Positions 1 through 5,576 of a stretch of DNA of 5,576 bases are shown one piece after another (position 1 is the first letter of the stretch; each line of letters begins with the position of its first letter). The stretch comes from Hyphomicrobiaceae bacterium (GTDB lineage: Bacteria; Pseudomonadota; Alphaproteobacteria; Rhizobiales; Hyphomicrobiaceae), in assembly GCA_017353825.1 (NCBI GenBank), contig JAFMSC010000302.1:1-5576 (forward strand), given 5' to 3'. A model generated the notes under the pieces. The model did no database searches. It saw only the letters and a list, made by a program, of their open reading frames with translations, and was not told where the DNA came from. The position numbers and the translations under genes were made by a program.

Positions 1-46
1 TATAAGAGACCGCCGCCGCGCCGGCCGCGGCGCGCCGCGGGGCTGA
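1..46 (+). CDS. Possible C-terminal tail of CcmD-like heme exporter protein (partial)
   Basis: An open frame enters from the left edge and stops with TGA at 44-46, five bases before the ccmG start. It reads about 14 residues, IRDRRRAGRGAPRG, which are strongly basic. CcmD is a small single-span membrane protein with an Arg-rich cytoplasmic tail, and in alphaproteobacteria it normally lies directly upstream of ccmG, so position and charge both fit. Too little is visible to recognise the family by sequence. The other forward frames are either in frame with ccmG or stop at 3-5. The call rests on synteny and is weak; it could also be non-coding. Confidence 0.3.
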   Translation, partial: IRDRRRAGRGAPRG

Positions 47-51
47 CCGCC

Positions 52-615
52 ATGCGCCTGCTAGCTTGGCCGCTCGCCATCTTCGGCCTGCTGACGCTGT
101 TGTTCGTTTTCGCGCTGCGCAGCGGAGACCCGTCGCGGCTGCCCTCCGCCCTGATTGGCAGGCCGGCGCCGACCACGATGCTGCCGGCGCTGGAGGGCCT
201 CAGCGACGGGGCCAATGCCGTCCCCGGCATGTCCGCCGACGACCTCAAGAGCGGGCAGGTGACGGTGGTGAACTACTGGGCGTCCTGGTGCGGCCCCTGC
301 CTGTTCGAGCATCCGCAGCTGATGGCGCTCAAGGAACGCTCGGGGGTTCGCCTCCTCGGCATCAGCTATAAGGATCAGGCCGCCAATGCGCGCCGTTTCC
401 TCGGCCGCTATGGTAATCCCTTCGCCGCAGTTGGCGTCGACGCCGACGGCCGCGCCGGCATCGAGTGGGGCGTTATCGCCGTGCCCGAGACGTTCGTCGT
501 CGATGGCCGGGGTGTCGTGGTCTACAAGTATACAGGGCCGATCTCGCCCGAATCTCTGGAGACGTCGGTCATGCCTGCGATCCGCTCGGCCCAGGCCCGC
601 TCGCAGGCGAATTGA
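52..615 (+). CDS. ccmG: Thiol:disulfide interchange protein CcmG/DsbE (cytochrome c maturation)
   Basis: This 187-residue protein is a periplasmic, membrane-anchored thioredoxin that passes electrons to the apocytochrome c / CcmH thiols so that heme can be attached in System I cytochrome c maturation. Residues 5-22 form an uncleaved hydrophobic anchor (LAWPLAIFGLLTLLFVFA) preceded by one Arg. The thioredoxin active site WCGPC is at 79-83, with Glu86 three residues after the second Cys, as is typical for CcmG rather than general thioredoxins. The cis-proline segment VPETF is at 144-148, with the usual PETF of CcmG. Length matches the family (about 175-200). The ATG at 52 is chosen because it gives a complete anchor and lies just after the stop of the upstream frame; no strong ribosome binding site is visible, which suggests coupling to the gene before it. 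No ccmH/ccmI follows, so it probably ends its operon. The family call is firm. Confidence 0.95.
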   Translation: MRLLAWPLAIFGLLTLLFVFALRSGDPSRLPSALIGRPAPTTMLPALEGLSDGANAVPGMSADDLKSGQVTVVNYWASWCGPCLFEHPQLMALKERSGVRLLGISYKDQAANARRFLGRYGNPFAAVGVDADGRAGIEWGVIAVPETFVVDGRGVVVYKYTGPISPESLETSVMPAIRSAQARSQAN

Positions 616-835
616 GGTCGGGCTGCCCCGCCGCACGGCTGGATGGCCAAGCATCATATCCCCCACGACGGCAGCGATCGAAGAGCCGGTCGGCACGCCG
701 AGGCGGCATGAGCCGGGTCGGGGCAGGCCAGCCGCGCCTTTGAGCTTGCCGCGAACGGGGAAACCGAATGTCATGGGCATTTTGGGGCCAGACCGTTCGC
801 GTCCTTTCTGGGTGCCTTACCTCGACGTCGGATGG

Positions 836-854
836 GAGGGTCTGACCCCTTCGC
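836..854 (+). repeat. Left copy of a 19-bp inverted repeat flanking the flavin monooxygenase gene
   Basis: The sequence GAGGGTCTGACCCCTTCGC matches the reverse complement of 1885-1903 at 17 of 19 positions. It contains its own small palindrome, GGGTC-T-GACCC at 838-848. It ends 20 bases before the GTG start of the monooxygenase, just upstream of the ribosome binding site. It may be a dispersed intergenic repeat or a regulatory site; its role is not known. Confidence 0.5.
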
Positions 855-860
855 AGGCTG

Positions 861-867
861 GGGAGGG
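861..867 (+). promoter_or_regulatory. Ribosome binding site that sets the GTG start of the monooxygenase
   Basis: GGGAGGG ends 7 bases before the GTG at 875 and is a strong Shine-Dalgarno match. An ATG at 868-870 lies immediately after it but is in a different frame and too close to the site to be used. The site decides the start, because the reading frame stays open far upstream (to 386, inside ccmG) and could mislead an automatic caller. Confidence 0.8.
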
Positions 868-874
868 ATGCATC

Positions 875-1888
875 GTGAAGTTCGGGATCTTCGAGCACAT
901 GGATGACAGCGGCGCGCCGCTGGGCGACCAGATCGCCGGCCGCATGCAGCTGGTTGAGGCCTACGACCGCTTCGGCTTCTACGCCTACCACCTCGCCGAG
1001 CACCACGGCACACCGCTCGGGCTCGCGCCATCGCCCGGCCTGTTCATGGCTGCCGTGGCCCAGCGCACGCGGCGCCTGCGCTTCGGCCCTCTGGTCTATC
1101 TGCTGCCGCTTTACCATCCGCTGCGTCTGATCGAGGAGATCTGCATGCTCGACCACATGAGTGGCGGGCGCCTGGAGCTGGGCGTGGGCCGCGGCGTGTC
1201 GCCCATCGAGGTCGGCTTCTATGGCGTCGATCCCGCCGATGGCCCCCGCCAGTTCCCGGAAGCGCTGCACGTGATCAAGCAGGGTCTGACTTCGGATGCG
1301 CTCTCATTCAAGGGCGCGTTCTACGAATTCACCAACGTGCCGATGGTGCTGAAGCCGGTGCAGAAACCACATCCGCCGCTGTGGTACGGTCTCAACACGC
1401 CCGAGGCCACCGTCTGGGCCGCCAAGGAGAAGGCCAACATCGCCACCTTGGTTCCGGCACCCGCAGCGCGGCGTGTCGCCGACCGCTTCCGGGCCGAGTG
1501 GGCCAGGAACGGGCATCCGGCCGAGCCGGCGCCGCTCGTAGGCCTCATCCGGCACATGGTGCTGGCCGAGACCGAGGCCGAAGCGCGCAACGTTGCCGAG
1601 CGTGCTTACCGGCGCTGGCACCGGCACTTCGAGCTGCTGTGGGTCCAGCGCGGGATCAAGATCTCCATGGCCGTACCGCTGCCCTCCGAGATCGGCCCGC
1701 TGCTCGGTTCCGGCGCGGCGTTCGCCGGCACCGCGGTCGCGGCCAGGAGCTACATCGCCGAGCAGATCGAGACGTCCGGGGCCAACTACTTCGTCTGCGA
1801 CATCACCTTCGGCGACATCACCCTTGCAGAGGCGATGCGCTCGGTGGAGCTGCTGGGCCGCCAGGTGATGCCGCATTTCGCCGGGTGA
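875..1888 (+). CDS. LLM class flavin-dependent oxidoreductase (luciferase-like monooxygenase)
   Basis: From the GTG start the protein has 337 residues, the usual size of single-domain bacterial luciferase-like monooxygenases. These TIM-barrel enzymes use FMNH2 supplied by a separate reductase, plus O2, to oxidise a small organic substrate in the cytoplasm. Recognisable pieces are the first barrel strand MKFGIFEHM (1-9), the AEHH segment at 41-44 typical of the family, and the block at 77-107 (LPLYHP, then LDHMSGGRLELGVGRG), which is the classic luciferase-like signature with the flavin-phosphate Gly-rich strand. KPHPPLWYG (164-172) is the next conserved strand. The substrate cannot be inferred: the family includes alkanal, alkanesulfonate, nitrilotriacetate and dibenzothiophene-type oxygenases. 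No flavin reductase is adjacent. The gene stands alone between two intergenic gaps, so it is probably transcribed by itself. The family call is firm and the substrate unknown. Confidence 0.93.
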   Translation: MKFGIFEHMDDSGAPLGDQIAGRMQLVEAYDRFGFYAYHLAEHHGTPLGLAPSPGLFMAAVAQRTRRLRFGPLVYLLPLYHPLRLIEEICMLDHMSGGRLELGVGRGVSPIEVGFYGVDPADGPRQFPEALHVIKQGLTSDALSFKGAFYEFTNVPMVLKPVQKPHPPLWYGLNTPEATVWAAKEKANIATLVPAPAARRVADRFRAEWARNGHPAEPAPLVGLIRHMVLAETEAEARNVAERAYRRWHRHFELLWVQRGIKISMAVPLPSEIGPLLGSGAAFAGTAVAARSYIAEQIETSGANYFVCDITFGDITLAEAMRSVELLGRQVMPHFAG

Positions 1889-1903
1889 AGGGGTGAGACC
1901 CTC
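1885..1903 (-). repeat. Right copy of the 19-bp inverted repeat flanking the monooxygenase gene
   Basis: Read on the minus strand this is GAGGGTCTCACCCCTTCAC, differing from the copy at 836-854 at only two positions. It overlaps the stop codon of the monooxygenase (TGA, 1886-1888) and forms most of the left arm of the hairpin at 1888-1954. A looser third relative (12 of 17) lies at 1939-1955 on the plus strand. Confidence 0.5.
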
Positions 1904-1954
1904 GCCGCCAGGTGCCGAGGCGCCGATGGGCGAGAGGCGAGGGACCCGCCCCTT
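1888..1954 (+). terminator. Long imperfect hairpin after the monooxygenase gene, possible terminator
   Basis: The arm at 1888-1906 pairs with 1936-1954. The outer 6 bp (AAGGGG/CCCCTT) and inner 8 bp (CCCTCGCC/GGCGAGGG) are perfect; between them lie one G-U pair, one G-C-type pair and mismatches. The 29-base loop holds a smaller GC-rich fold around 1911-1924. The bases after it are TTTGTGCT starting inside the right arm, so only a short T run is present. Position directly after a stop codon suits a transcription terminator, but the long loop and short T run make this uncertain. It may instead be two neighbouring copies of a dispersed repeat in opposite orientation. Confidence 0.4.
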
Positions 1955-1997
1955 TGTGCTATCACTCGGCGCGGCCGGCATGGCGCGCCGGCGCAAT

Positions 1998-2003
1998 GGG
2001 AGG
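1998..2003 (+). promoter_or_regulatory. Likely ribosome binding site of the methyltransferase
   Basis: GGGAGG lies 11 bases before the ATG at 2015, a little further than ideal. A second, weaker TGAGG at 2008-2012 is only 2 bases away. The ATGs at 1996 and 2007 are in other frames, so 2015 remains the start; the encoded beginning, with QQQFGAHAAAY at residues 7-17, is typical for this methyltransferase type. Confidence 0.5.
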
Positions 2004-2014
2004 CCCATGAGGCT

Positions 2015-2818
2015 ATGACCAAGTCGCTCGTGCAGCAGCAGTTCGGGGCGCATGCGGCGGCCTATGCCACCTCGCCGGTGCACGCCAAGGGCGCGAGCCT
2101 CGGGCGCGTGGTGGAGCTGGTGCGGCCGCGGCCCGACTGGCAGGCGCTCGACATCGCCACCGGCGCCGGGCACACGGCGGCGGCGTTCGCCCCGCACGTG
2201 GCACACGTGATCGCCAGCGACATCACCGAGGAGATGCTGGAGGAGGCGCGCAAGCTCGCCGCGGGGAGGGGGCTCGCCAACATGGGGACGATCATGGCCG
2301 ACGCCGAGGCGCTCCCCTTTGCGGAGGGCCGCTTCGATCTCGTCACCTGCCGCATCGCCGCACACCATTTCCCCGACGTTGCCCGCTTCGTGGCCGAGGC
2401 GCGGCGCGTCCTGAAGGCCGGCGGGACGTTCGCGCTGGTGGACAACATCGCGCCCGATGCGCTCTCTACGCCCGGCTTCTCCGTTGCCGAGCTCAGCGAC
2501 GCCGCGTCTGCCTACAACGCCTTCGAGAAGCTGCGCGATCCGAGCCACGTCCGCTGCCTCGGCCTCGCCGAGTGGGGCGAGGTGATCCGGGCTGCGGGCA
2601 TCGAGGTGCTGCACCAGGAGATCCTGCCCAAGGCCGTAGAGTTCGCGCCCTGGGCCCAACGCATGGACGCCGACGCAGCCACCGTCGGGCGGCTACAGTC
2701 GATGCTGCACGAAGGATCGCCGGCGCTCAAAGCCTTCCTCAAGGCCGGCGCCGATGCCGGCGCCCTGTGGTTCAACCTCGACGAGGCAATCATCGTCGCG
2801 CGCAAGGGGTCGCGATGA
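2015..2818 (+). CDS. Class I SAM-dependent methyltransferase (UbiE/Methyltransf_11 type)
   Basis: A 267-residue cytoplasmic enzyme that transfers a methyl group from S-adenosylmethionine to a small molecule. Motif I, the SAM-binding loop, is at 44-55 (ALDIATGAGHTA). The acidic end of strand 2 is Asp69 (IASDIT), the adenine-contacting motif is DAEALPF at 96-102, motif IV is FDLVTCRIAAHHF at 107-119, and LKAGGTF at 133-139 is the post-motif III strand. The N-terminal QFGAHAAAYATSPVHAKG resembles UbiE-like enzymes, but a true ubiquinone/menaquinone methyltransferase would be expected to be shorter (around 250) and this C-terminal half is divergent, so I do not call it ubiE. GC content is very high (47 of 60 bases at 2101-2160). 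Its stop overlaps the next start (ATGA at 2815-2818), so the two are translated together. The fold is certain and the substrate unknown. Confidence 0.92.
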   Translation: MTKSLVQQQFGAHAAAYATSPVHAKGASLGRVVELVRPRPDWQALDIATGAGHTAAAFAPHVAHVIASDITEEMLEEARKLAAGRGLANMGTIMADAEALPFAEGRFDLVTCRIAAHHFPDVARFVAEARRVLKAGGTFALVDNIAPDALSTPGFSVAELSDAASAYNAFEKLRDPSHVRCLGLAEWGEVIRAAGIEVLHQEILPKAVEFAPWAQRMDADAATVGRLQSMLHEGSPALKAFLKAGADAGALWFNLDEAIIVARKGSR

Positions 2819-3666
2819 CAATTCCTGAAGCCGCGCTTTCCGGTGACCTGCAAGGGCACATTCTGAGACCCGAGCCGAGCAATGGCTGGGGAATCGTCGT
2901 GCTAGGGGGGTCGAGCGGGAGGGTGGACGTTCCACGAGCACGATTGCTCGCATCCGAGGGCGCCGTCACGATCGCACTGCGCTGGTTCGGCGGCGCAGAA
3001 CAAGTTCCTGGAATATGCGAAGTGCCGTTGGAGGGCTTCACGGTCGCAACCGATCGGCTCGTAGACGAAGGTTGCACGAGGATCGCTTATGTGGGGACAT
3101 CCAAGGGCGCCGAGGCTGCATTGTTGGTGGCGACCGGTGACCTGCGCCTCGACGCCGTCGTGGCGATCAGTCCTTCAGCGGTGGTGTGGGCGAACATCGG
3201 TCCTGGGCGCGATGGCGCAGAATGGCCGCAGCGGTCGTCGTGGACCCGCAACGGCATTCCTCTGCCCTTTGTCCCCTATGACGTTGGCGCTGAGACGACC
3301 CAAAGGGACGGACTGGTTTCCTACCGCGTGCGTCATGAGCAAAGTATGCTGACCTTCGCTGCAGCCGCGGCCGAAGCGCGCATTCCCGTCGAGAACGCAA
3401 GGGCAAAGATTGTTCTCGTTGCAGGTGGGGACGACGCGCTTTGGCCATCCGATACATTCGCCAGGTCCATGGCCGCTCAGCTTGAAGCGGCCGGAAAGAA
3501 GGCGGTTGTCATCAGCCATCCCGATGCTGGCCATCGCGTGCTGTTGCCGGGCGAAACGACGCCACGATCTAGCCTTCATGCCCATGGTGGCAGCGACCGC
3601 GCCGATTGCGAACTCGGCAAGTCGGCTTGGGATGCGATCGTGGAGATCCTGCATCAACCAGCCTGA
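2815..3666 (+). CDS. Acyl-CoA thioester hydrolase / BAAT C-terminal domain alpha/beta hydrolase
   Basis: A 283-residue alpha/beta hydrolase resembling the C-terminal domain of bile acid-CoA:amino acid N-acyltransferases and acyl-CoA thioesterases. The early strand IVVLGGSSG (28-36) is followed by ALRWFGG (54-60) and PGICEVPLEGF (65-75), a segment characteristic of this family. The nucleophile elbow is GTSKGAE at 94-100, with Ser96. The acid is Asp206 or Asp207 in GGDDALWPS, and the His is His240 in DAGHRVLLP. Ser at the nucleophile suits a thioesterase/hydrolase; the amino-acid conjugating enzyme BAAT uses Cys. The N-terminal domain of the eukaryotic proteins (about 420 residues) is absent, as in many stand-alone bacterial forms. 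ATG 2815 overlaps the methyltransferase stop and has AGGGG at 2805-2809 five bases upstream. GC is clearly lower than in its neighbours (35 of 60 bases at 3001-3060), with codons such as ATA, CTA and AGG, hinting at a different origin. The substrate is unknown; a dienelactone-hydrolase-like enzyme is the main alternative. Confidence 0.85.
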   Translation: MTIPEAALSGDLQGHILRPEPSNGWGIVVLGGSSGRVDVPRARLLASEGAVTIALRWFGGAEQVPGICEVPLEGFTVATDRLVDEGCTRIAYVGTSKGAEAALLVATGDLRLDAVVAISPSAVVWANIGPGRDGAEWPQRSSWTRNGIPLPFVPYDVGAETTQRDGLVSYRVRHEQSMLTFAAAAAEARIPVENARAKIVLVAGGDDALWPSDTFARSMAAQLEAAGKKAVVISHPDAGHRVLLPGETTPRSSLHAHGGSDRADCELGKSAWDAIVEILHQPA

Positions 3667-3696
3667 TCTCAAGTGCCAATCGCACTTGAGATCAGG
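3662..3696. terminator. Perfect 15-bp inverted repeat between convergent genes, probable bidirectional terminator
   Basis: CCTGATCTCAAGTGC (3662-3676) pairs perfectly with GCACTTGAGATCAGG (3682-3696) around the loop CAATC. The left arm contains the stop codon of the hydrolase (TGA, 3664-3666), and the right arm ends 20 bases beyond the stop of the minus-strand gene (3717-3719). The position between two converging genes fits a terminator for both strands. No T run follows on either strand, so classic intrinsic termination is not assured; a dyad binding site for a regulator, or an RNA 3'-end stabiliser, is also possible. Confidence 0.6.
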
Positions 3697-3716
3697 TCCA
3701 GCACGTCTCGGGTGCC

Positions 3717-5576
3717 TCACGTCGCCAACGCGGCCAGCACGCGCTCGGGCGTGAGCGGCACCTCCGCCACGCGTCGGCCGGTGGCCGCGTAGATGGCGTT
3801 GGCGATGGCGGCACCGGCGGGGGCTTGGCTGCCTTCGCCAGCCCCCAACGACGGAGCGTCGGGGCGGTCGATCACCACCGAGTTCATCGTGGGCGTGCTG
3901 GCGAAGTCCTGGATCGGGTAGCTGGCGTAGTCGACGGCCTTCATGATACCAGCGTCCCAGCGCCCGGATTCCTGCAGCGTCCAGCTTACCGATTGGGCCA
4001 TGCCACCGTCGATCTGGTTGAGGACGCCGTTGGGAGTGATGGCGCGTCCGACATCGGTGGCGCTCCACAGACGGTGCACGCGCACTGCACCCGTCGCGGT
4101 GTTGACGGCGACCTCGGCCACCACGGCCACGTAGGCCTCGCCGTTCTTGTAGCGCGTGAGCCCCACACCGGTGCCGACCATCTCCGGCTGTAGCGGGCGC
4201 CCGGCCACCACGGCCGGGGTCCAGCCCGACACCTCCACCGCCTTCTTCAGGACCGCCTCCAGCCGCGGGTCCTTGATGTTGGCGAGGCGGAAGGCGACCG
4301 GGTCCTTGCCCGCCATGGCCGCCAGCTCGTCCACAAACATCTCCGCCGAGAGGGTGTTGAAGTAGCCGCCGAGTGTACGCAGCGCCGACGTGCGGACGGG
4401 CATCTCGCGCAGGAAATGCAGCGTGATGGCCTGGTTGGGCGCGGCGTAGATGGGCACCGCGTTGCGCCCGGCGCCGCCGGTGGGCAGCGGGATCTCCTCG
4501 GGCTTGGAGGCAGCCACCGGATCGGCGAGATACCAGGCCGAGCGCAGGTCGCAACCAGAGCCGCTGCCCGGCCGGGTGGAGTGCGGGAACGACCACACGT
4601 CGTGCGTCCAAGTGGTGAGGGTGCCCGAAGGCGCCACGCCGGCGCTGAGGCGCGTGATCATGGCCGAGCCCCACGGCTCCCAAGCCATCTCCTCCTCGTG
4701 CGCCCAGTGCACCCGCACCGGGCGGTCTGGCACTGCACGCGCCAGCAGGGCGGCGTCCAGCGCCACGTCGTCGGCGCCGTTGTGGCCGTAGCAGCCCGAG
4801 CCCTGGGCGTGGATGACGCGGATCACGTCTGGCGCCACCTTCAGAGCCTTGGCGAGGTCGGCGCGCAGGGGAAACGGGCCCTGGGTGTGGGACCACACCG
4901 TGAGCCTGCCGTTGCGCCACTCGGCCAGCGCGCAACTGGCGCCGATGGAGGCGTGGGCCTGAAAATGGCGGCGATACTCGCGCTGGTGCGTGGTTGCCGC
5001 GGCCGGAGCCTCGCCCTTAGCGGCGTGCAGCACCGAGGTCTCCGCGTCTGACGCGCCCAGCATGTAGTCGAAGATGCCCTTGCCGGCGAACAGCGGCGCG
5101 CCGGTGTCCCACTTGGCCGCCTTGGCGAGCGCGTTCGCGGCGGCCTGTGCCTGCTCCTCGCGGCGAGCGACCACCCCCAGGAACGAGCCGTCGCGCACCA
5201 CTTCCACGACGCCGGGCATGGCCTTGATGGCGGCAAGGTCCGCGGCTGCGAGCCGGGCCGCATACGCCGGTGGCCGGGCAACCGCACCGAACAGCATGCC
5301 CTCGGGGCGCAGATCGTGGATGAAGACCTGCTGGCCGAACACCTTGGCAGGGATGTCCACGCGCGGATAGGAGGTGCCGATGATCTTCTGTTGCGCGGGT
5401 GGCTTGCGCTTGGCCGTCACGTCCACGGGGCGCGCGAGCGACACCTTGCCCGCGGCCTCGCCGTAGCCCATGCGCTGGCCGGCGGGGCCGATCATCTGGC
5501 CGTCCTCCACCTTGATATCGGCCGGCGGCACGCCCCAGGCCGCGGCGGCGACGCCGAGCAGCGTGGCGCGCGCGTC
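3717..5576 (-). CDS. Xanthine dehydrogenase family molybdopterin-binding subunit, IorB/NicB-like (5' end outside window)
   Basis: The 619 visible residues are the large subunit of a molybdenum hydroxylase, which hydroxylates an N-heterocycle or aldehyde with water as oxygen source. The frame is open to the edge (it begins DARATLLGVAAAAWGV), and the GTG at 5529-5531 is an internal Val, not a start. Members usually have about 700-780 residues, so some 100-150 N-terminal residues, often with a Tat signal, are missing. In visible numbering, the first cofactor-binding domain begins near IGTSYPRVDIPAKVFG (66-81). GSGCYGHNGADD at 259-270 replaces the GGGFGGK-like loop of xanthine dehydrogenase and is typical of the isoquinoline 1-oxidoreductase/nicotinate dehydrogenase branch. 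VRTSALRTLGGYFNT (394-408) and the MDELA-like FVDELAAMAGKDPVAFR (414-430) are conserved. The catalytic Glu581 lies in GAGEGSQ. The protein ends intact at TGA 3717-3719. The 2Fe-2S partner and any cytochrome subunit would lie beyond 5576. The substrate is unassigned. Confidence 0.92.
   Translation of the reverse strand, partial: DARATLLGVAAAAWGVPPADIKVEDGQMIGPAGQRMGYGEAAGKVSLARPVDVTAKRKPPAQQKIIGTSYPRVDIPAKVFGQQVFIHDLRPEGMLFGAVARPPAYAARLAAADLAAIKAMPGVVEVVRDGSFLGVVARREEQAQAAANALAKAAKWDTGAPLFAGKGIFDYMLGASDAETSVLHAAKGEAPAAATTHQREYRRHFQAHASIGASCALAEWRNGRLTVWSHTQGPFPLRADLAKALKVAPDVIRVIHAQGSGCYGHNGADDVALDAALLARAVPDRPVRVHWAHEEEMAWEPWGSAMITRLSAGVAPSGTLTTWTHDVWSFPHSTRPGSGSGCDLRSAWYLADPVAASKPEEIPLPTGGAGRNAVPIYAAPNQAITLHFLREMPVRTSALRTLGGYFNTLSAEMFVDELAAMAGKDPVAFRLANIKDPRLEAVLKKAVEVSGWTPAVVAGRPLQPEMVGTGVGLTRYKNGEAYVAVVAEVAVNTATGAVRVHRLWSATDVGRAITPNGVLNQIDGGMAQSVSWTLQESGRWDAGIMKAVDYASYPIQDFASTPTMNSVVIDRPDAPSLGAGEGSQAPAGAAIANAIYAATGRRVAEVPLTPERVLAALAT

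Noticed and set aside
643..711. Small plus-strand frame of 22 codons in the gap after ccmG (MAKHHIPHDGSDRRAG...)
   Set aside because: No ribosome binding site precedes it, the product has no recognisable feature, and frames of this length are expected by chance.
746..774. Possible promoter before the monooxygenase: TTGCCG, 17 bases, TGTCAT
   Set aside because: Each box matches the sigma-70 consensus at only 4 of 6 positions, which is common by chance; the spacing alone is not enough.
61..780. Minus-strand open frame of 239 codons antisense to ccmG
   Set aside because: ccmG has an intact active site and anchor on the plus strand; the antisense product is Arg/Gly-rich with no motif.
1974..1992. 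Small hairpin GCCGGC / GCCGGC with a 7-base loop before the methyltransferase ribosome binding site
   Set aside because: A 6-bp all-GC stem made of a self-palindromic hexamer is too likely by chance in this composition.
1304..2659. Minus-strand open frame of 451 codons antisense to the monooxygenase and methyltransferase
   Set aside because: Both plus-strand genes have clear family motifs; the antisense product has no recognisable motif, spans an intergenic gap and has a shadow-like composition.
3175..4935. Minus-strand open frame of 586 codons overlapping the molybdenum hydroxylase and the hydrolase
   Set aside because: It lies in another frame of the clearly coding molybdenum hydroxylase, is full of Arg/Gly/Ala/Pro as expected for a GC-rich shadow, shows no domain, and runs across the convergent hairpin and antisense to the hydrolase.
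5529..5531. GTG as the start codon of the minus-strand molybdenum hydroxylase
   Set aside because: The frame continues upstream to the window edge with residues (ARATLLGVAAAAWGV) that match the expected conserved helix of the family, so this codon is an internal Val and the true start lies outside.

Overview
The window is GC-rich throughout (roughly 70-78% in most coding stretches I counted by eye) with tightly coded genes, Sec/Tat-type redox proteins and a Ccm System I cytochrome c maturation gene. This fits an alphaproteobacterium, most likely of the Hyphomicrobiales/Rhodospirillales kind; the species cannot be fixed from the sequence alone.

Layout. Positions 1-46 look like the last codons of a small Arg-rich upstream gene (ccmD-like by position), followed 5 bases later by ccmG (52-615), the membrane-anchored thioredoxin of cytochrome c maturation. 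A 259-base gap without a convincing gene follows. Next is a luciferase-like flavin-dependent monooxygenase (875-1888), started by GTG behind a strong ribosome binding site. A 126-base gap with a long imperfect hairpin separates it from a class I SAM-dependent methyltransferase (2015-2818). This overlaps by ATGA with an alpha/beta hydrolase of the BAAT_C/acyl-CoA thioesterase type (2815-3666). A perfect 15-bp stem with a 5-base loop (3662-3696) lies between this pair and a convergent minus-strand gene (3717 to beyond 5576). That gene encodes most of a large molybdenum-cofactor subunit of the xanthine dehydrogenase family (IorB/NicB-like), cut at its 5' end by the window edge.

How the genes relate. 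ccmG closes what is probably a cytochrome maturation operon and has no clear functional link with the rest. The methyltransferase and hydrolase are translationally coupled and probably serve one small-molecule step, of unknown substrate. The flavin monooxygenase and the molybdenum hydroxylase are both oxidative accessory enzymes of the kind found in catabolic or detoxification regions, but no common pathway can be read from the sequence.

I did not find a clear previously undescribed system. The best leads are the near-identical inverted repeats bracketing the monooxygenase gene, the perfect convergent-gene hairpin, and the lower GC of the hydrolase gene although it is coupled to a very GC-rich methyltransferase.
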